Counted from the first letter of the stretch, positions 26,497 to 36,112 are shown. The stretch is 64,000 nt of DNA from Paracoccus zhejiangensis (GCF_002847445.1 NZ_CP025431.1:1-64000), one strand, 5' to 3'. Notes: a model not told the origin generated them from the sequence alone. Program-made: numbers and translations.

Positions 26497-26526
26497 CCTG
26501 ATTTCCGTAACTTGGGAGAGAGACAC

Positions 26527-27825
26527 ATGAACCGCACCATCCTTGCCTTGCTGACCGAAACCGTGGCCCTGCCGGCCGCCGCCAGCGCCCAGGAAACCAT
26601 CCAATACTGGATGTGGGACGGCCAGCAGGCCCCCGTCTACCAGCAATGCGCCGCGGCCTTCGAGGCGGCGAACCCCGAGATCAAGATCGAGATCACCCAG
26701 AATGGCTGGGACCAGTACTGGACCGCGCTGACCACCGCGATGATCTCGGGCGATGCGCCGGATGTCTTTGTCAATCACGTCACCCGCCTGCCGGAAATGT
26801 CCGCCAACGAGGTGATCGTGGATCTGGCGCCGCTGATCGAGGAAGCCGGTTATGACACCTCCGGCTATATGCCCGGCCTCTTGGACAACTGGTCGCGTGA
26901 CGGCGCCACCTATGGACTGCCCAAGGACTGGGCCACCGTGGCCCTTGGCGTCGATACCGAGAAACTCGAGGCCGCCGGGCTGAGCCTCGCCGATCTGGCC
27001 GATCTCAACTGGAACCCCGAGGATGGCGGAACCTATCAGCAGACCATCGCCAAACTGACGCTCGATGGCAGCGGCAAGCGCGGCGACGAGGCGGGTTTCG
27101 ACGGCGGTTCGGTCGAAACCTTCGGGCTGGTCCTCAATCCGCTCAGTCTTGGGGGCGAAACGGAGTGGAGCTATCTCGCCGCCAGCACCGGCTGGCAGTT
27201 CATCGCCGAACCCTGGGCCACGGCCTATAACTTCGACGATCCGCGCGTGGCCGCGGCCCTTGGCTGGCTGCGCGACCTGGGGCGCGTGCACCACTTTACC
27301 CCCACGGTCGAACAGACCGGCAAGCTGGGCGCGGAAACGCTGATGTTCTCGGACAAGGGCGCGATGACCATCGTCGGCTCCTGGCTGATCGGCCTTTACA
27401 GCCAGAGCAAGCCCACCGTCGCCTATGTCCCGGTCCCCGCCGGTCCCGAGGGGCGCAAGTCGATGTTCAACGGCTTGGCGGATTCGATCTGGTCGGGCAG
27501 CGATGCACCGGAAGCGGCGTGGAAATGGGTGCAGTTCCTCGGCTCGGATGACTGCCAGTCGATCGTCGCCGAGGCCGGCGTGGTCTTCCCGGCGCAGGCC
27601 GATCAGGTCGAGCGCACCGTGGCCGCCTATCAGGCGCGCGGCATCGACGTTTCGGCCTTCACCGCCGTGGCGACGCCCGAGACGACCTTCCCCTTTCCCG
27701 TCACCGATTACGGCAACGAAATCGACGCCATCATCAGCGCCGCCCTTGACCGGGTGATGCTGGGCGCCGGCGAACCTGCCGAGGTGCTGACCGAGGCGAA
27801 TGAGCAAGTCAATTCGCTGTTCTGA
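26527..27825 (+). CDS. Galactoside ABC transporter solute-binding protein
   Basis: A 432-residue family 1 solute-binding protein. The start at 26527 follows GGGAGAGAG. The signal peptide is MNRTILALLTETVALPAAASAQE: it has the expected ASA cleavage site, but a Glu lies in the middle of the hydrophobic region, where related signals have Gly or another small residue. Mature sequence IQYWMWDGQQAPVYQQC and the AMISGDAPDVFVNHVTRLPE segment are typical of this class. The substrate is presumably an alpha-galactoside such as melibiose or raffinose, judged by the alpha-galactosidase downstream. The oddity in the signal peptide could weaken export. Confidence 0.88.
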   Translation: MNRTILALLTETVALPAAASAQETIQYWMWDGQQAPVYQQCAAAFEAANPEIKIEITQNGWDQYWTALTTAMISGDAPDVFVNHVTRLPEMSANEVIVDLAPLIEEAGYDTSGYMPGLLDNWSRDGATYGLPKDWATVALGVDTEKLEAAGLSLADLADLNWNPEDGGTYQQTIAKLTLDGSGKRGDEAGFDGGSVETFGLVLNPLSLGGETEWSYLAASTGWQFIAEPWATAYNFDDPRVAAALGWLRDLGRVHHFTPTVEQTGKLGAETLMFSDKGAMTIVGSWLIGLYSQSKPTVAYVPVPAGPEGRKSMFNGLADSIWSGSDAPEAAWKWVQFLGSDDCQSIVAEAGVVFPAQADQVERTVAAYQARGIDVSAFTAVATPETTFPFPVTDYGNEIDAIISAALDRVMLGAGEPAEVLTEANEQVNSLF

Positions 27826-27855
27826 CGCCACCAACTCATCTGGGAGGATACTCGC

Positions 27856-28938
27856 ATGTCCGGTCTCGAACTCACGCAAGTCAACAAGCTCTATGGCGAT
27901 GCCCATGTCATCCATGACGTGAACCTGTCCGTCGAATCCGGCGAGTTCTGCGTCTTCGTCGGCCCCTCGGGCTGCGGCAAGTCCACGCTCCTGCGGATGA
28001 TCGCCGGTCTCGAGGATATCTCGCAGGGCACGCTGGAGATCGGCGGGCGCGAGGTGAACGATGTCGATCCGTCGAAGCGCGGGGTGGCGATGGTGTTTCA
28101 AAGCTATGCGCTCTACCCCCATCTCAGCGTGCGCGAGAACATGGGTTTCGGCCTGCGCTTCGACAAGACACCCAAGGACGAGATCGACCGGCGCGTCGGC
28201 GCCGCGGCCAAGACCCTGCAACTCGACCATTTGCTCGAGCGCAAGCCCAAGGCCCTCTCCGGCGGCCAGCGCCAGCGCGTCGCCATCGGCCGTGCCATTG
28301 TCCGCAAGCCCGAGGTCTTCCTGTTCGACGAGCCGCTGTCGAACCTCGATGCCGAATTGCGGGTGAACATGCGGGTCGAGATCGCCCGTCTGCACAAGGA
28401 ACTGGGCGCAACCATCGTCTATGTCACCCATGACCAGGTCGAGGCGATGACGCTGGCCGACAAGATCGTGGTGCTCCGCGCTGGCCGGATCGAACAGGTG
28501 GGCCGGCCACTGGATCTTTACGACGACCCCGACAACATCTTCATCGCCGGCTTCATCGGCAGCCCGAAGATGAATTTTCTGCCCGGCACGGTCACCGAGA
28601 CCGCTGGCAATGCGGTTCAGGTCAGGCTCGACAGCCTGTCGGCCGAGCCGGTCACCCTGCACCTGCAGCGTGCGCTGTCCGTCGGCGACGAGGTGACCGT
28701 CGGCATCCGCCCCGAGCACCTGTCGCAGGACGGTACGGCGCAGATGCGGTTGACCACTGATATCGTCGAGCATCTGGGCGGGGAATCCTATGTCTATGCC
28801 CATGATGACGGCGGCACCCGCCTTGTGATGAAACTCGGCGATGCGCGCGAGGTCCGCCCCGGCGGCCAGACGATCACCGCCGGTTTCGATCCGGCGCGCG
28901 CCTATCTCTTCGACGCTGACGGCAACCGCTGCCGCTAA
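27856..28938 (+). CDS. Galactoside ABC transporter ATPase (MalK/UgpC-type)
   Basis: A 360-residue ATPase with Walker [10 protein letters not shown] at residues 36-44, LSGGQRQR signature, Walker [12 protein letters not shown] and the [13 protein letters not shown] switch region. The C-terminal OB-fold domain includes FIGSPKMNFLPG and the VGIRPEHL motif. It closely resembles the ATPase at 8881 in organisation, and such ATPases can serve more than one transporter. GGGAGGAT lies before the ATG. The alpha-galactosidase gene starts 51 bases downstream. Confidence 0.92.
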   Translation: MSGLELTQVNKLYGDAHVIHDVNLSVESGEFCVFVGPSGCGKSTLLRMIAGLEDISQGTLEIGGREVNDVDPSKRGVAMVFQSYALYPHLSVRENMGFGLRFDKTPKDEIDRRVGAAAKTLQLDHLLERKPKALSGGQRQRVAIGRAIVRKPEVFLFDEPLSNLDAELRVNMRVEIARLHKELGATIVYVTHDQVEAMTLADKIVVLRAGRIEQVGRPLDLYDDPDNIFIAGFIGSPKMNFLPGTVTETAGNAVQVRLDSLSAEPVTLHLQRALSVGDEVTVGIRPEHLSQDGTAQMRLTTDIVEHLGGESYVYAHDDGGTRLVMKLGDAREVRPGGQTITAGFDPARAYLFDADGNRCR

Positions 28939-28989
28939 GCCCCCCCACATCGCCAAAACTTCCCTCCAGCCCCTTCGGGAGCCTCTCTC

Positions 28990-31062
28990 ATGACGACCAT
29001 TTTTCACCGCATCGACACAGCCTCGCAGAGCCTCGTTCTGCGCATCCGCGACGGCGGCATGGCCGAAGCGATCTATTGGGACGCCGCCCTGCCCTCGGGC
29101 GAAGACCTCGACATGCTGTCGGCAAACCACGAGATCGACCTGAACGGCGGGATGCTGGACCGGGTCGCGCCCCTGTCGATCTGCCCCGAGGCATCGGCCC
29201 CCTTTCCGGGTCAGCCGGGCCTGTCGCTGTCGGACGAGAACGGTCCGATCTTCCCGCGCTTCCGTTTTGACCGCGCCGAGACGGGTGACACCCTCGCCCT
29301 GCACTTCACCGATACCGATCTGGGGCTGACCTACACGGCCCGCTTCACCCCTGCCGGCGATGTCATCACCGCTTCCGCCGAACTGCAATCCAACCGCCCG
29401 CTGCTCTGCCATTGGCTCGCGGCCCCGGTGCTGCCCGCGCCGCTTCTGTCCGACGAGATCCACGACTGGCACGGCACCTGGCTGCGCGAATATCAGCGCC
29501 AGGTCACCCCTTGGTCCCACGGCATCCGCCTGCGCGAGGCGCGCATGGGGCGCTCGGGCCATGAACACCCGCCCGTTGCCCTGATCCCCACCCGCGGCGC
29601 AAGCAAGACCGGCGGCGTGGTCCACGGGCTGCAACTCGGCTGGTCCGGCGGGCATCGCTTCGTCGCCGAGGCGCTGCCCGACGGGCGGCGGCAGCTGCAG
29701 ATGGGCAAGGCCTCGGGCACCGAACGCAAGGGAACGCGCTTCCATTCGGGCGATCTGGTTCTGGCCCTCTCGACCGGCGGCGAGGCCGGCATTGCCCGCG
29801 CCTATCAACGCCATATCCGCGACCATGTGGTCACCTGGCCCGACCCCGCCCGCCCGCGCCCGGTGCATTACAATTGCTGGGAGGCAATCTATTTCGACCA
29901 TTCGCTGGAAAAGCTGTCCGAGATCGCCGAACGCGCGGCAAAGCTGGGGGCGGAACGCTTCGTGCTGGATGATGGCTGGTTCGGCCGGCGCGACGACGAC
30001 ACCAGCTCGCTTGGCGACTGGACCATCGACCGGCGGAAATGGCCGGACGGTCTGAACCCGCTGATCGACAAGGTTCATGCCCTGGGCATGTCCTTCGGCC
30101 TCTGGGTCGAGCCGGAAATGATCAACCGCGACAGCGATCTTTATCGCGCGCATCCCGACTGGATCCTGGGGCGCGAGGATCAGGTAACCGGTCGCAACCA
30201 ATATGTGCTGGACATCGCCCGGCCCGAAGTGCGCGATTACCTGTTCGACGCACTGGATTCGCTGCTTGGCAGCCACAAGATCGACTACCTGAAATGGGAC
30301 CACAATCGGCTCTTGCCGATCGCCGATGCGGCCCAGGCCGACGGCATCTATGACCTGCTGGCCCGGTTGCGCGCGGCCCATCCGGCGGTCGAGATCGAAA
30401 GCTGCGCCTCGGGTGGCGGGCGCATCGATATCGGCATCCTCGCCCATACCCACCGGGTCTGGCTGTCCGATTCCAACGACGCGATCGAACGGCTGAGAAT
30501 GCAGCACGACGCCGCGCTGTTCCTGCCGCCTGCGGTGACCGGCAGCCATGTCGGCGCGCGTGACAGCCATTCTTCGGGCCGCAACCTGCCCATCGCCTTC
30601 CGCGCCTGGGTGGCTGCGCAGCGCCACATGGGTTTTGAGATGGACCCGGGCGAGTTGACCGAAGCCGAGGCCGAGACGCTGACGCGGGTGACGTGCTGGT
30701 GGAAGGACACGCGCGACTGGCGCATGGCGGGCGACACCCTGCCGCTGGACAGTGCCGACCCGGCGGTCATCTCGGAAATGCAGATCGCCGCCGATGGCAG
30801 CCGCTTCGTGCTGTTCGTCGGTCGTCACGCCACCTCGGCCCAGTCCCTGCCGCTGGCGCAGCGGCTGACCGGGCTCGATCCCGATTCCCGCTATCGCCTG
30901 CGGCTGTTGAACCCCGAGGATCGCCCGCCGCAGTCGCGCGGCCATGTCGCGCTGGAACAGGGCGAGATCACCCTGTCGGGTGCGGCGCTGATGTCGCGCG
31001 GCGTTAACCTGCCCCTGTCCTGGCCCGCAACGATGTGGGTGGTCGAAGCCGAGCGGCTCTGA
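28990..31062 (+). CDS. Alpha-galactosidase (GH36)
   Basis: A 690-residue family 36 alpha-galactosidase that splits terminal alpha-galactosyl residues from melibiose-, raffinose- or galactomannan-type sugars. An N-terminal beta-sandwich precedes the catalytic barrel. The barrel has VLDDGWFGRRDDD, GMSFGLWVEPEMIN, and LKWDHNR with the nucleophile Asp437; the SDSND motif at 493-497 carries the acid/base Asp. A C-terminal beta domain completes the typical length. There is no signal peptide, so it works in the cytoplasm on sugar brought in by the upstream transporter. Its galactose product then passes to galE, galT and galK, which follow in the same direction. The only likely alternative is another GH36 specificity such as an alpha-N-acetylgalactosaminidase. 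Confidence 0.93.
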   Translation: MTTIFHRIDTASQSLVLRIRDGGMAEAIYWDAALPSGEDLDMLSANHEIDLNGGMLDRVAPLSICPEASAPFPGQPGLSLSDENGPIFPRFRFDRAETGDTLALHFTDTDLGLTYTARFTPAGDVITASAELQSNRPLLCHWLAAPVLPAPLLSDEIHDWHGTWLREYQRQVTPWSHGIRLREARMGRSGHEHPPVALIPTRGASKTGGVVHGLQLGWSGGHRFVAEALPDGRRQLQMGKASGTERKGTRFHSGDLVLALSTGGEAGIARAYQRHIRDHVVTWPDPARPRPVHYNCWEAIYFDHSLEKLSEIAERAAKLGAERFVLDDGWFGRRDDDTSSLGDWTIDRRKWPDGLNPLIDKVHALGMSFGLWVEPEMINRDSDLYRAHPDWILGREDQVTGRNQYVLDIARPEVRDYLFDALDSLLGSHKIDYLKWDHNRLLPIADAAQADGIYDLLARLRAAHPAVEIESCASGGGRIDIGILAHTHRVWLSDSNDAIERLRMQHDAALFLPPAVTGSHVGARDSHSSGRNLPIAFRAWVAAQRHMGFEMDPGELTEAEAETLTRVTCWWKDTRDWRMAGDTLPLDSADPAVISEMQIAADGSRFVLFVGRHATSAQSLPLAQRLTGLDPDSRYRLRLLNPEDRPPQSRGHVALEQGEITLSGAALMSRGVNLPLSWPATMWVVEAERL

Positions 31063-31105
31063 CCGCCCTCGGGCGGCGCTCATCCCGAAAACGAAAGGCT
31101 ATGAG

Positions 31106-32104
31106 ATGACACGCAACATCCTCGTCTGCGGCGGCGCGGGCTATATCGGCTCGCATATGGTGCGGCTCCTCAGGGACCACGGCCACCAGGTGGTGGTCTT
31201 CGACAATCTCAGCCAGGGCCATGCTGCGGCCATTCCCGGCGTCGAGTTGGTGCAAGGCGACCTCCTGAACCCCGCCGACCTGGCCGATCTCTTCGCCCGG
31301 CATCCGGTCGATGCGGTGATCCATTTCGCCGCGCTGACCGCCGTGGGTGAATCGGTCGCCGCACCCGACCGCTATTACCGCAACAATGTCTGCGGCACGC
31401 TGAACCTGCTCGACGCCATGCGGCGCGCCGGCGTTGACCGGCTGGTCTTCTCCTCGACCGCAGCAGTTTTCGGCAGCCCGCTGACCGAGTTGATCGACGA
31501 GACCCACCCGCTCGCGCCGATCAACCCCTATGGCTGGTCCAAGCGCATGACCGAACAGATGCTGGCCGACATGGCGACCGCCCACGGGCTGCGCTCGGTC
31601 AGCCTGCGCTATTTCAACGCCGCCGGCGCCCATCCCTCGGGCCAGATCGGCGAGGCGCATCAGCCCGAAACCCATCTGGTGCCGCTGGTCCTCCTGGCGG
31701 CACTGGGCAAGCGCGAGGGGCTGGCCATCTTCGGCAGCGACTACCCCACCCGCGACGGCACCTGCATCCGCGATTACGTCCATGTCAGCGACCTCGCCTC
31801 GGCCCATCTGAAGGCGCTCGATTTCATGAATCACGAGACCGGGGCGCATGTCTTCAACCTCGGCAATGGCAATGGCTTCACCACGCTCGAGGTGATCGAG
31901 GCCGCCCGCCGCGTCACCGGGCGCGAGATCCCCTTTGCCATGACCGGCCGCCGCCCCGGAGATGCCGGCATCCTTGTCGCCGACAGCCGCCGCGCCCGCG
32001 AGGTGCTGGGCTGGCAGCCGCAATACGGCGAACTCGAGACCATCATCGACAGCGCATGGCGCTGGCACCAGGCGCCGGCCTACGGCCCCTTCGCTTCCCT
32101 CTGA
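31106..32104 (+). CDS. galE: UDP-glucose 4-epimerase
   Basis: A 332-residue short-chain dehydrogenase-like epimerase that interconverts UDP-galactose and UDP-glucose with bound NAD. The dinucleotide motif GGAGYIGSHM starts at residue 9, and the catalytic pair is Tyr142 and Lys146 (NPYGWSKRMTE). Other GalE landmarks are VIHFAALTAVGESV, then RYYRNNV, and TRDGTCIRDYVHV. It recycles UDP-galactose produced by GalT and lies between the alpha-galactosidase and galT, completing the Leloir pathway. Confidence 0.95.
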   Translation: MTRNILVCGGAGYIGSHMVRLLRDHGHQVVVFDNLSQGHAAAIPGVELVQGDLLNPADLADLFARHPVDAVIHFAALTAVGESVAAPDRYYRNNVCGTLNLLDAMRRAGVDRLVFSSTAAVFGSPLTELIDETHPLAPINPYGWSKRMTEQMLADMATAHGLRSVSLRYFNAAGAHPSGQIGEAHQPETHLVPLVLLAALGKREGLAIFGSDYPTRDGTCIRDYVHVSDLASAHLKALDFMNHETGAHVFNLGNGNGFTTLEVIEAARRVTGREIPFAMTGRRPGDAGILVADSRRAREVLGWQPQYGELETIIDSAWRWHQAPAYGPFASL

Positions 32105-32118
32105 CCCCGAGGCATTCC

Positions 32119-33183
32119 ATGACCATCACCCCCTTCCCCTCCGAGGCCCCGCATCGCCGCTTCAACCCGCTGAAGGGTGAATGGGTGCTGGTCTCGCCCC
32201 ATCGCAACCTGCGCCCCTGGCAGGGCAAACAGGAAAGCGCCGCGATCACCCAGCACCCGGCGCATGATCCCGGCTGCTACCTTTGCGCCGGCAACCGCCG
32301 CAATTCCGGCGCGGTGAACCCCGATTATCGCGGGCCTTACGTCTTCGAGAACGACTTCCCGGCTCTGCTCTCGGACAACCCCAGCGGCGGCACGCAGGGC
32401 GATCCGCTGTTCCGCGCCGCCAATGTGCGCGGCACGGCGCGGGTGATCTGCTTCTCCGAACGCCACGACCTGACGCTGGCCGAGTTGGGCACCCCGGGCA
32501 TCCGCAAGGTCGTCGACTGCTGGGCCGACCAGATCGAGGATCTCGGCGCGGCCTATGACTGGGTTGCCATCTTCGAGAACAAAGGCGCGATCATGGGCTG
32601 TTCGCAGCCCCATCCCCATGGCCAGATCTGGGCCTCGGATTTCCTGCCGAACGAGGTCGCCCGCGAGGACGAGTGCCAGCGGCGCCACCTGTCCGAAACC
32701 GGCACGGTGCTACTGGTCGATTACGCCGCCGCCGAAAGCGCGCAGGCCGAGCGTGTGGTGATCGAGAATGACGACTGGATCGCCGTGGTGCCGTGGTGGG
32801 CGGTCTGGCCATTCGAGACGCTGGTCCTGCCCCGCCGCCACGTGCTGCGCCTGCCCGACCTGACCGGGACCGAGCGGGACGGGCTGGCCGACCTGCTGGG
32901 CCGGCTCTGCAGCCGCTACGACAACCTCTTCGAAACCGAGTTTCCCTACACCATGGGCTGGCATGGCGCGCCGACAGCTGCCGGCCGATGGGATCACTGG
33001 CAGCTCCACGCCCATTTCTATCCGCCGCTTCTGCGTTCGGCCACGGTGCGCAAGTTCATGGTCGGCTATGAACTCCTGTCCGAGGCGCAGCGCGACCTGA
33101 CGCCCGAACAGGCGGCCGAGCGGCTGCGCAGCCTGCCCGACCAGCATTTCAAATCGACCAGCCGCGCCGGAGCCGCAAGATGA
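32119..33183 (+). CDS. galT: Galactose-1-phosphate uridylyltransferase
   Basis: A 354-residue HIT-superfamily enzyme. HPHGQIW begins at residue 165, making His167 the uridylylated nucleophile. An early CYLCAGNRR segment carries zinc-binding cysteines, and LHAHFYPPLLRSATVRKFMVG near the C-terminus is diagnostic. The ATG at 32119 (MTITPFPSEAPHRRF) lies 14 bases after the galE stop; the frame opens earlier but that part overlaps galE. It transfers UMP from UDP-glucose to galactose-1-phosphate. The stop overlaps the galK start. Confidence 0.95.
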   Translation: MTITPFPSEAPHRRFNPLKGEWVLVSPHRNLRPWQGKQESAAITQHPAHDPGCYLCAGNRRNSGAVNPDYRGPYVFENDFPALLSDNPSGGTQGDPLFRAANVRGTARVICFSERHDLTLAELGTPGIRKVVDCWADQIEDLGAAYDWVAIFENKGAIMGCSQPHPHGQIWASDFLPNEVAREDECQRRHLSETGTVLLVDYAAAESAQAERVVIENDDWIAVVPWWAVWPFETLVLPRRHVLRLPDLTGTERDGLADLLGRLCSRYDNLFETEFPYTMGWHGAPTAAGRWDHWQLHAHFYPPLLRSATVRKFMVGYELLSEAQRDLTPEQAAERLRSLPDQHFKSTSRAGAAR

Positions 33184-34280
33184 GCGACCGGGAACAGTTG
33201 GCCGCCGTCGCCATCGCCTATCGCGCCCACTTCGGCGGTGACCCCGAGGTGACCGCCTACGCCCCCGGGCGGGTCAACCTTTTGGGCGAACATACCGACT
33301 ACAATGGCGGCTATGTGCTGCCGATGGCGCTGAACGGTCTTGGTGTCGCGGTGGCGCTGGGGCGTGGCCCCGCACCGGGCGTGGTCGAGGCCTATTCCGG
33401 CTCGCTCGACGCGACCGAGACCCGCCATATCGGCGACGCGGCAGAGGGGCGCTGGTCGGATTACCTTCTGGGCAGCCTCAAGGCGATGGCGGAAGCCGAG
33501 ATCCGCGAAACCGGCCTGTCCGCCGCGCTGATGACCACCCTGCCGATGGGCGCCGGCCTCTCCAGTTCCGCCGCATTGGAGGTCGCCAGCCTGCGCGCCG
33601 CCGCCGGCCTCTTCGGCAAGCCCGCCTGCCCGGTCGAGATCGCCCGGATGGCCCGCGCGGTCGAGAATGAGTTCGTCGGCATGCCCTGCGGCATCATGGA
33701 CCAGTTCGCCTCCTCCGTCGGACGCCCCGGCGAGGCGCTGTTCCTGAACACCCGGACGCTGGAGCATGCCCCCGCCCCCGCCCTGCCCGCCCACCGCTTC
33801 GTCATCGTCCATTCCGGCGTCAGCCATCAGCTGACCGAAGATGGCTATGCCACCCGCGTCGCCGAATGCCGCGCCGCCTGCGATGCGTTGGGCGTGGACA
33901 TGCTCAGCGATCTGGGGCCGGCGGACGGCACACGGATCGAGGCGCTGCCCGAGCCGCTGAACCGCCGCACCCGCCACGTCCTCGGCGACAACAACCGGAC
34001 CCTGCATGGGTTGGCGGCGCTGCGGGCCGGCGACGCGGCAGAGTTCGGGCGGCTGATGATCGACAGCCACGCCTCGCAGCGCGACGATTACCAGATCACC
34101 GTGCCCCAGACCGACGCCCTGGCCGAGGCCGCGCTGGCCCTCGGCGCCCTCGGCGCCCGCCAGACCGGCGGCGGCTGGGGCGGCTCGGTGGTTGCGCTGG
34201 TGGCGGAAACCCGGGTCGACGGCTGGATCGCCGGCATCAGCCGCGGTTTTCCGGCGGCGAGGGTGCTGACGGTGACGTGA
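33180..34280 (+). CDS. galK: Galactokinase
   Basis: A 366-residue GHMP kinase that phosphorylates galactose. PGRVNLLGEHTDYNGGYVLP near residues 28-45 is the galactokinase signature, LPMGAGLSSSAALEVAS is the ATP-binding GHMP loop, and MPCGIMDQFAS plus QTGGGWGGSVVAL are conserved active-site segments. Its ATG overlaps the galT stop in an ATGA junction. It is the last gene of the galactoside unit; there is no clear terminator before the next promoter at 34321. Confidence 0.95.
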   Translation: MSDREQLAAVAIAYRAHFGGDPEVTAYAPGRVNLLGEHTDYNGGYVLPMALNGLGVAVALGRGPAPGVVEAYSGSLDATETRHIGDAAEGRWSDYLLGSLKAMAEAEIRETGLSAALMTTLPMGAGLSSSAALEVASLRAAAGLFGKPACPVEIARMARAVENEFVGMPCGIMDQFASSVGRPGEALFLNTRTLEHAPAPALPAHRFVIVHSGVSHQLTEDGYATRVAECRAACDALGVDMLSDLGPADGTRIEALPEPLNRRTRHVLGDNNRTLHGLAALRAGDAAEFGRLMIDSHASQRDDYQITVPQTDALAEAALALGALGARQTGGGWGGSVVALVAETRVDGWIAGISRGFPAARVLTVT

Positions 34281-34320
34281 CGGGGGGTGTCAAATCGGGT
34301 TCGGCTACCATCGCGAATTG

Positions 34321-34377
34321 ATCCTACCAAAACCATTTGACAGAATCGCCGGCACCCCTCCATATTCATCCTACCAA
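34321..34377 (+). promoter_or_regulatory. Promoter with two ATCCTACCAA repeats before the FadR-type regulator
   Basis: ATCCTACCAA occurs at 34321-34330 and 34368-34377. Between them are TTGACA (34337-34342) and CATATT (34361-34366) with an 18-base spacer, a good -35/-10 pair. The repeats bracket the promoter and the second abuts the -10 box, so they are probably operators for the FadR-type regulator that starts at 34398. The half-site is compatible with the TGGTAGGA-like sites of that family. Confidence 0.55.
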
Positions 34378-34397
34378 TCGGAGGGGAGGCCGATGCG

Positions 34398-35159
34398 ATG
34401 GAGGGGAATGGCAGCTGGACCTCGCGTGCGCAGCTTGTCGCGCGGCGGATCGGTGGCGACATCATCAGCGGCAAGTTTCCCCCGGGCGTTGCCATGCCCC
34501 GCGAGGCCGAGCTGTCTGGGCACTACCAGGTGTCCCGCAATACCCTGCGCGAGGCGATGAAGGCGCTGTCGGCCAAGGCGCTGATCGAGATCGCGCCGCG
34601 CCGTGGCACCATCGTGCTGCCGCGCGCGCGCTGGAACATGCTCGACAAGGATGTGATCGACTGGATCGGCCCGGCCCTGTGGACCGACCGGACCTTTCTG
34701 GACGAGATCCTGGTCATGCGCGCGGCCATCGAACCCGTCGCGGCGGCCGAGGCGGCGATCCGCGCGGACAAGGGCCAGCGGGCCGCGATCCAACACGCCT
34801 ATGACGCCATGTGCGGGCTGGCTCGCACCACCGAGATTCCGAAAAAGGTCGATATCGACCTTTCGTGGCACGTCGCCGTGGCCGAGGCCGCGAACAATCG
34901 CTTCCTGGTCGCGACCATGGCCGGGCTGGTCCACGCGCTGCGCAGCCAGCTTCGGATGCTGAACCTGCGCGACGGGAATTTCGAGGGCAATCTCGAGAAC
35001 CACGGCGCGGTCACGGGGGAGATCCTCGCCGGCGATGCCGAAGCCGCCGCCGGCATGATGCGCCAACTGGTCGCCCATGCCCGTCAGGACACCGACGAGA
35101 TGTTGAATACCCCCCGACAAGACGGGGGAACGGCTGAAGAGGAGGAGAAGAAGCCATGA
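34398..35159 (+). CDS. FadR-subfamily GntR regulator
   Basis: A 253-residue regulator. Residues 8-70 form the winged helix (ARRIGGDIISGKFPPGVAMP, then HYQVSRNTLREAMKAL), followed by an FCD ligand-binding domain in which ILVMRAAIEPVAAAEAAIR and DIDLSWHVAVAEAANNRFL supply the metal-ligand Asp and His. It resembles DgoR- or LldR-type sensors of organic or sugar acids. The ATG at 34398 has GGAGGGGAGG upstream; an ATG at 34393 is in another frame. The stop overlaps the start of tctC, so the regulator and the transport operon are co-transcribed. Confidence 0.9.
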   Translation: MEGNGSWTSRAQLVARRIGGDIISGKFPPGVAMPREAELSGHYQVSRNTLREAMKALSAKALIEIAPRRGTIVLPRARWNMLDKDVIDWIGPALWTDRTFLDEILVMRAAIEPVAAAEAAIRADKGQRAAIQHAYDAMCGLARTTEIPKKVDIDLSWHVAVAEAANNRFLVATMAGLVHALRSQLRMLNLRDGNFEGNLENHGAVTGEILAGDAEAAAGMMRQLVAHARQDTDEMLNTPRQDGGTAEEEEKKP

Positions 35160-36112
35160 GAATCGCAACCAAGGCAGTGCTTGCGCTGACCGTGATGGCA
35201 GCACCTGCATTCGCGGAATACCCCGAACGTCCGATCACCATGCTGGTGCCGTGGTCGGCGGGCGGCGGGACCGATGCGGTGGCGCGCATCCTGGCGCAGG
35301 AAATGCAGACCGCACTGGGTCAGCCGGTGAACGTCGTCAACCGGGAAGGCGCGGGCGGCATCATCGGCCATTCCGCCATGATCGAGGCCGAGCCCGACGG
35401 CTATACGATCGGCCTCGCCACCGCCGAGATCACCACCTACGCCGCCATCGGATCTTCCAGCATCTCGTCCGAGGGCATGGCCCCGGTGGCGCTGGTGAAC
35501 TTCGATGCCTCGTCCTTCAATGTCGCCGCCAACAGTCCCTGGGAGAACGCCAAGGACGCGCTGGCAGATATCGGCGCCAATCCGGGCAAGTACAAAGCCT
35601 CGGGCTTTCCGGTCGGCGCCGCCTATCACCTAGCCTTCGCCAGCTTCATGCAGGCCAATGGTGTCGATCCCACCGCGCTGACCGTCGTGCCCAGCCAGGG
35701 CGCGGCCCCCGGTTTCCAGGAACTCGTGTCAGGCGGGGTCGAGGTCGTGCCCTCGTCGCTGCCAGAGGCGCAGCCGATGCGCGATGCAGGGCTGGTGAAG
35801 ACGCTGGCGGTGCTGTCGGCGGAACGCCTGGAGGCCTATCCCGACATCCCGACCGCGGAAGAGGCGACCGGCATTGCCTCGGTTGGCGGCACCTGGCGCG
35901 GGATCGTGGCGCCCAAGGACACCGATCCCGCCGTGGTCACCAAGCTCGAGGAGGCGGTGAAGACCGCCTATGACACCGCCGCCTTCCAGGAGTTCATGAA
36001 GAATCGCGGTTTCGGCATGCGCTACCTGCCCGCGGGCGAGTTCGGCAGCTTCATGGCCGAGGCGGCAACGACCAACGCCTCGGTGATCGAGGCCCTGGGC
36101 CTGAAGCAATGA
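35156..36112 (+). CDS. tctC: TctC-type solute-binding protein (Bug family)
   Basis: A 318-residue Bug-family binding protein of a tripartite tricarboxylate transporter. The first 20 residues are a signal peptide ending in AFA, after which YPERPITMLVPWSAGGGTDAV is the family N-terminus; the middle carries a GGIIGHSAM segment. It should deliver a carboxylate or aromatic acid to TctAB in the membrane. Bug proteins usually have many paralogues with different ligands, so the substrate is open. The gene starts in the ATGA overlap with the regulator. Confidence 0.9.
   Translation: MRIATKAVLALTVMAAPAFAEYPERPITMLVPWSAGGGTDAVARILAQEMQTALGQPVNVVNREGAGGIIGHSAMIEAEPDGYTIGLATAEITTYAAIGSSSISSEGMAPVALVNFDASSFNVAANSPWENAKDALADIGANPGKYKASGFPVGAAYHLAFASFMQANGVDPTALTVVPSQGAAPGFQELVSGGVEVVPSSLPEAQPMRDAGLVKTLAVLSAERLEAYPDIPTAEEATGIASVGGTWRGIVAPKDTDPAVVTKLEEAVKTAYDTAAFQEFMKNRGFGMRYLPAGEFGSFMAEAATTNASVIEALGLKQ

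Noticed and set aside
26101..31083. Open frame of 1660 codons on the minus strand
   Set aside because: It is antisense to the galactoside transporter and GH36 genes, all with intact motifs on the plus strand.
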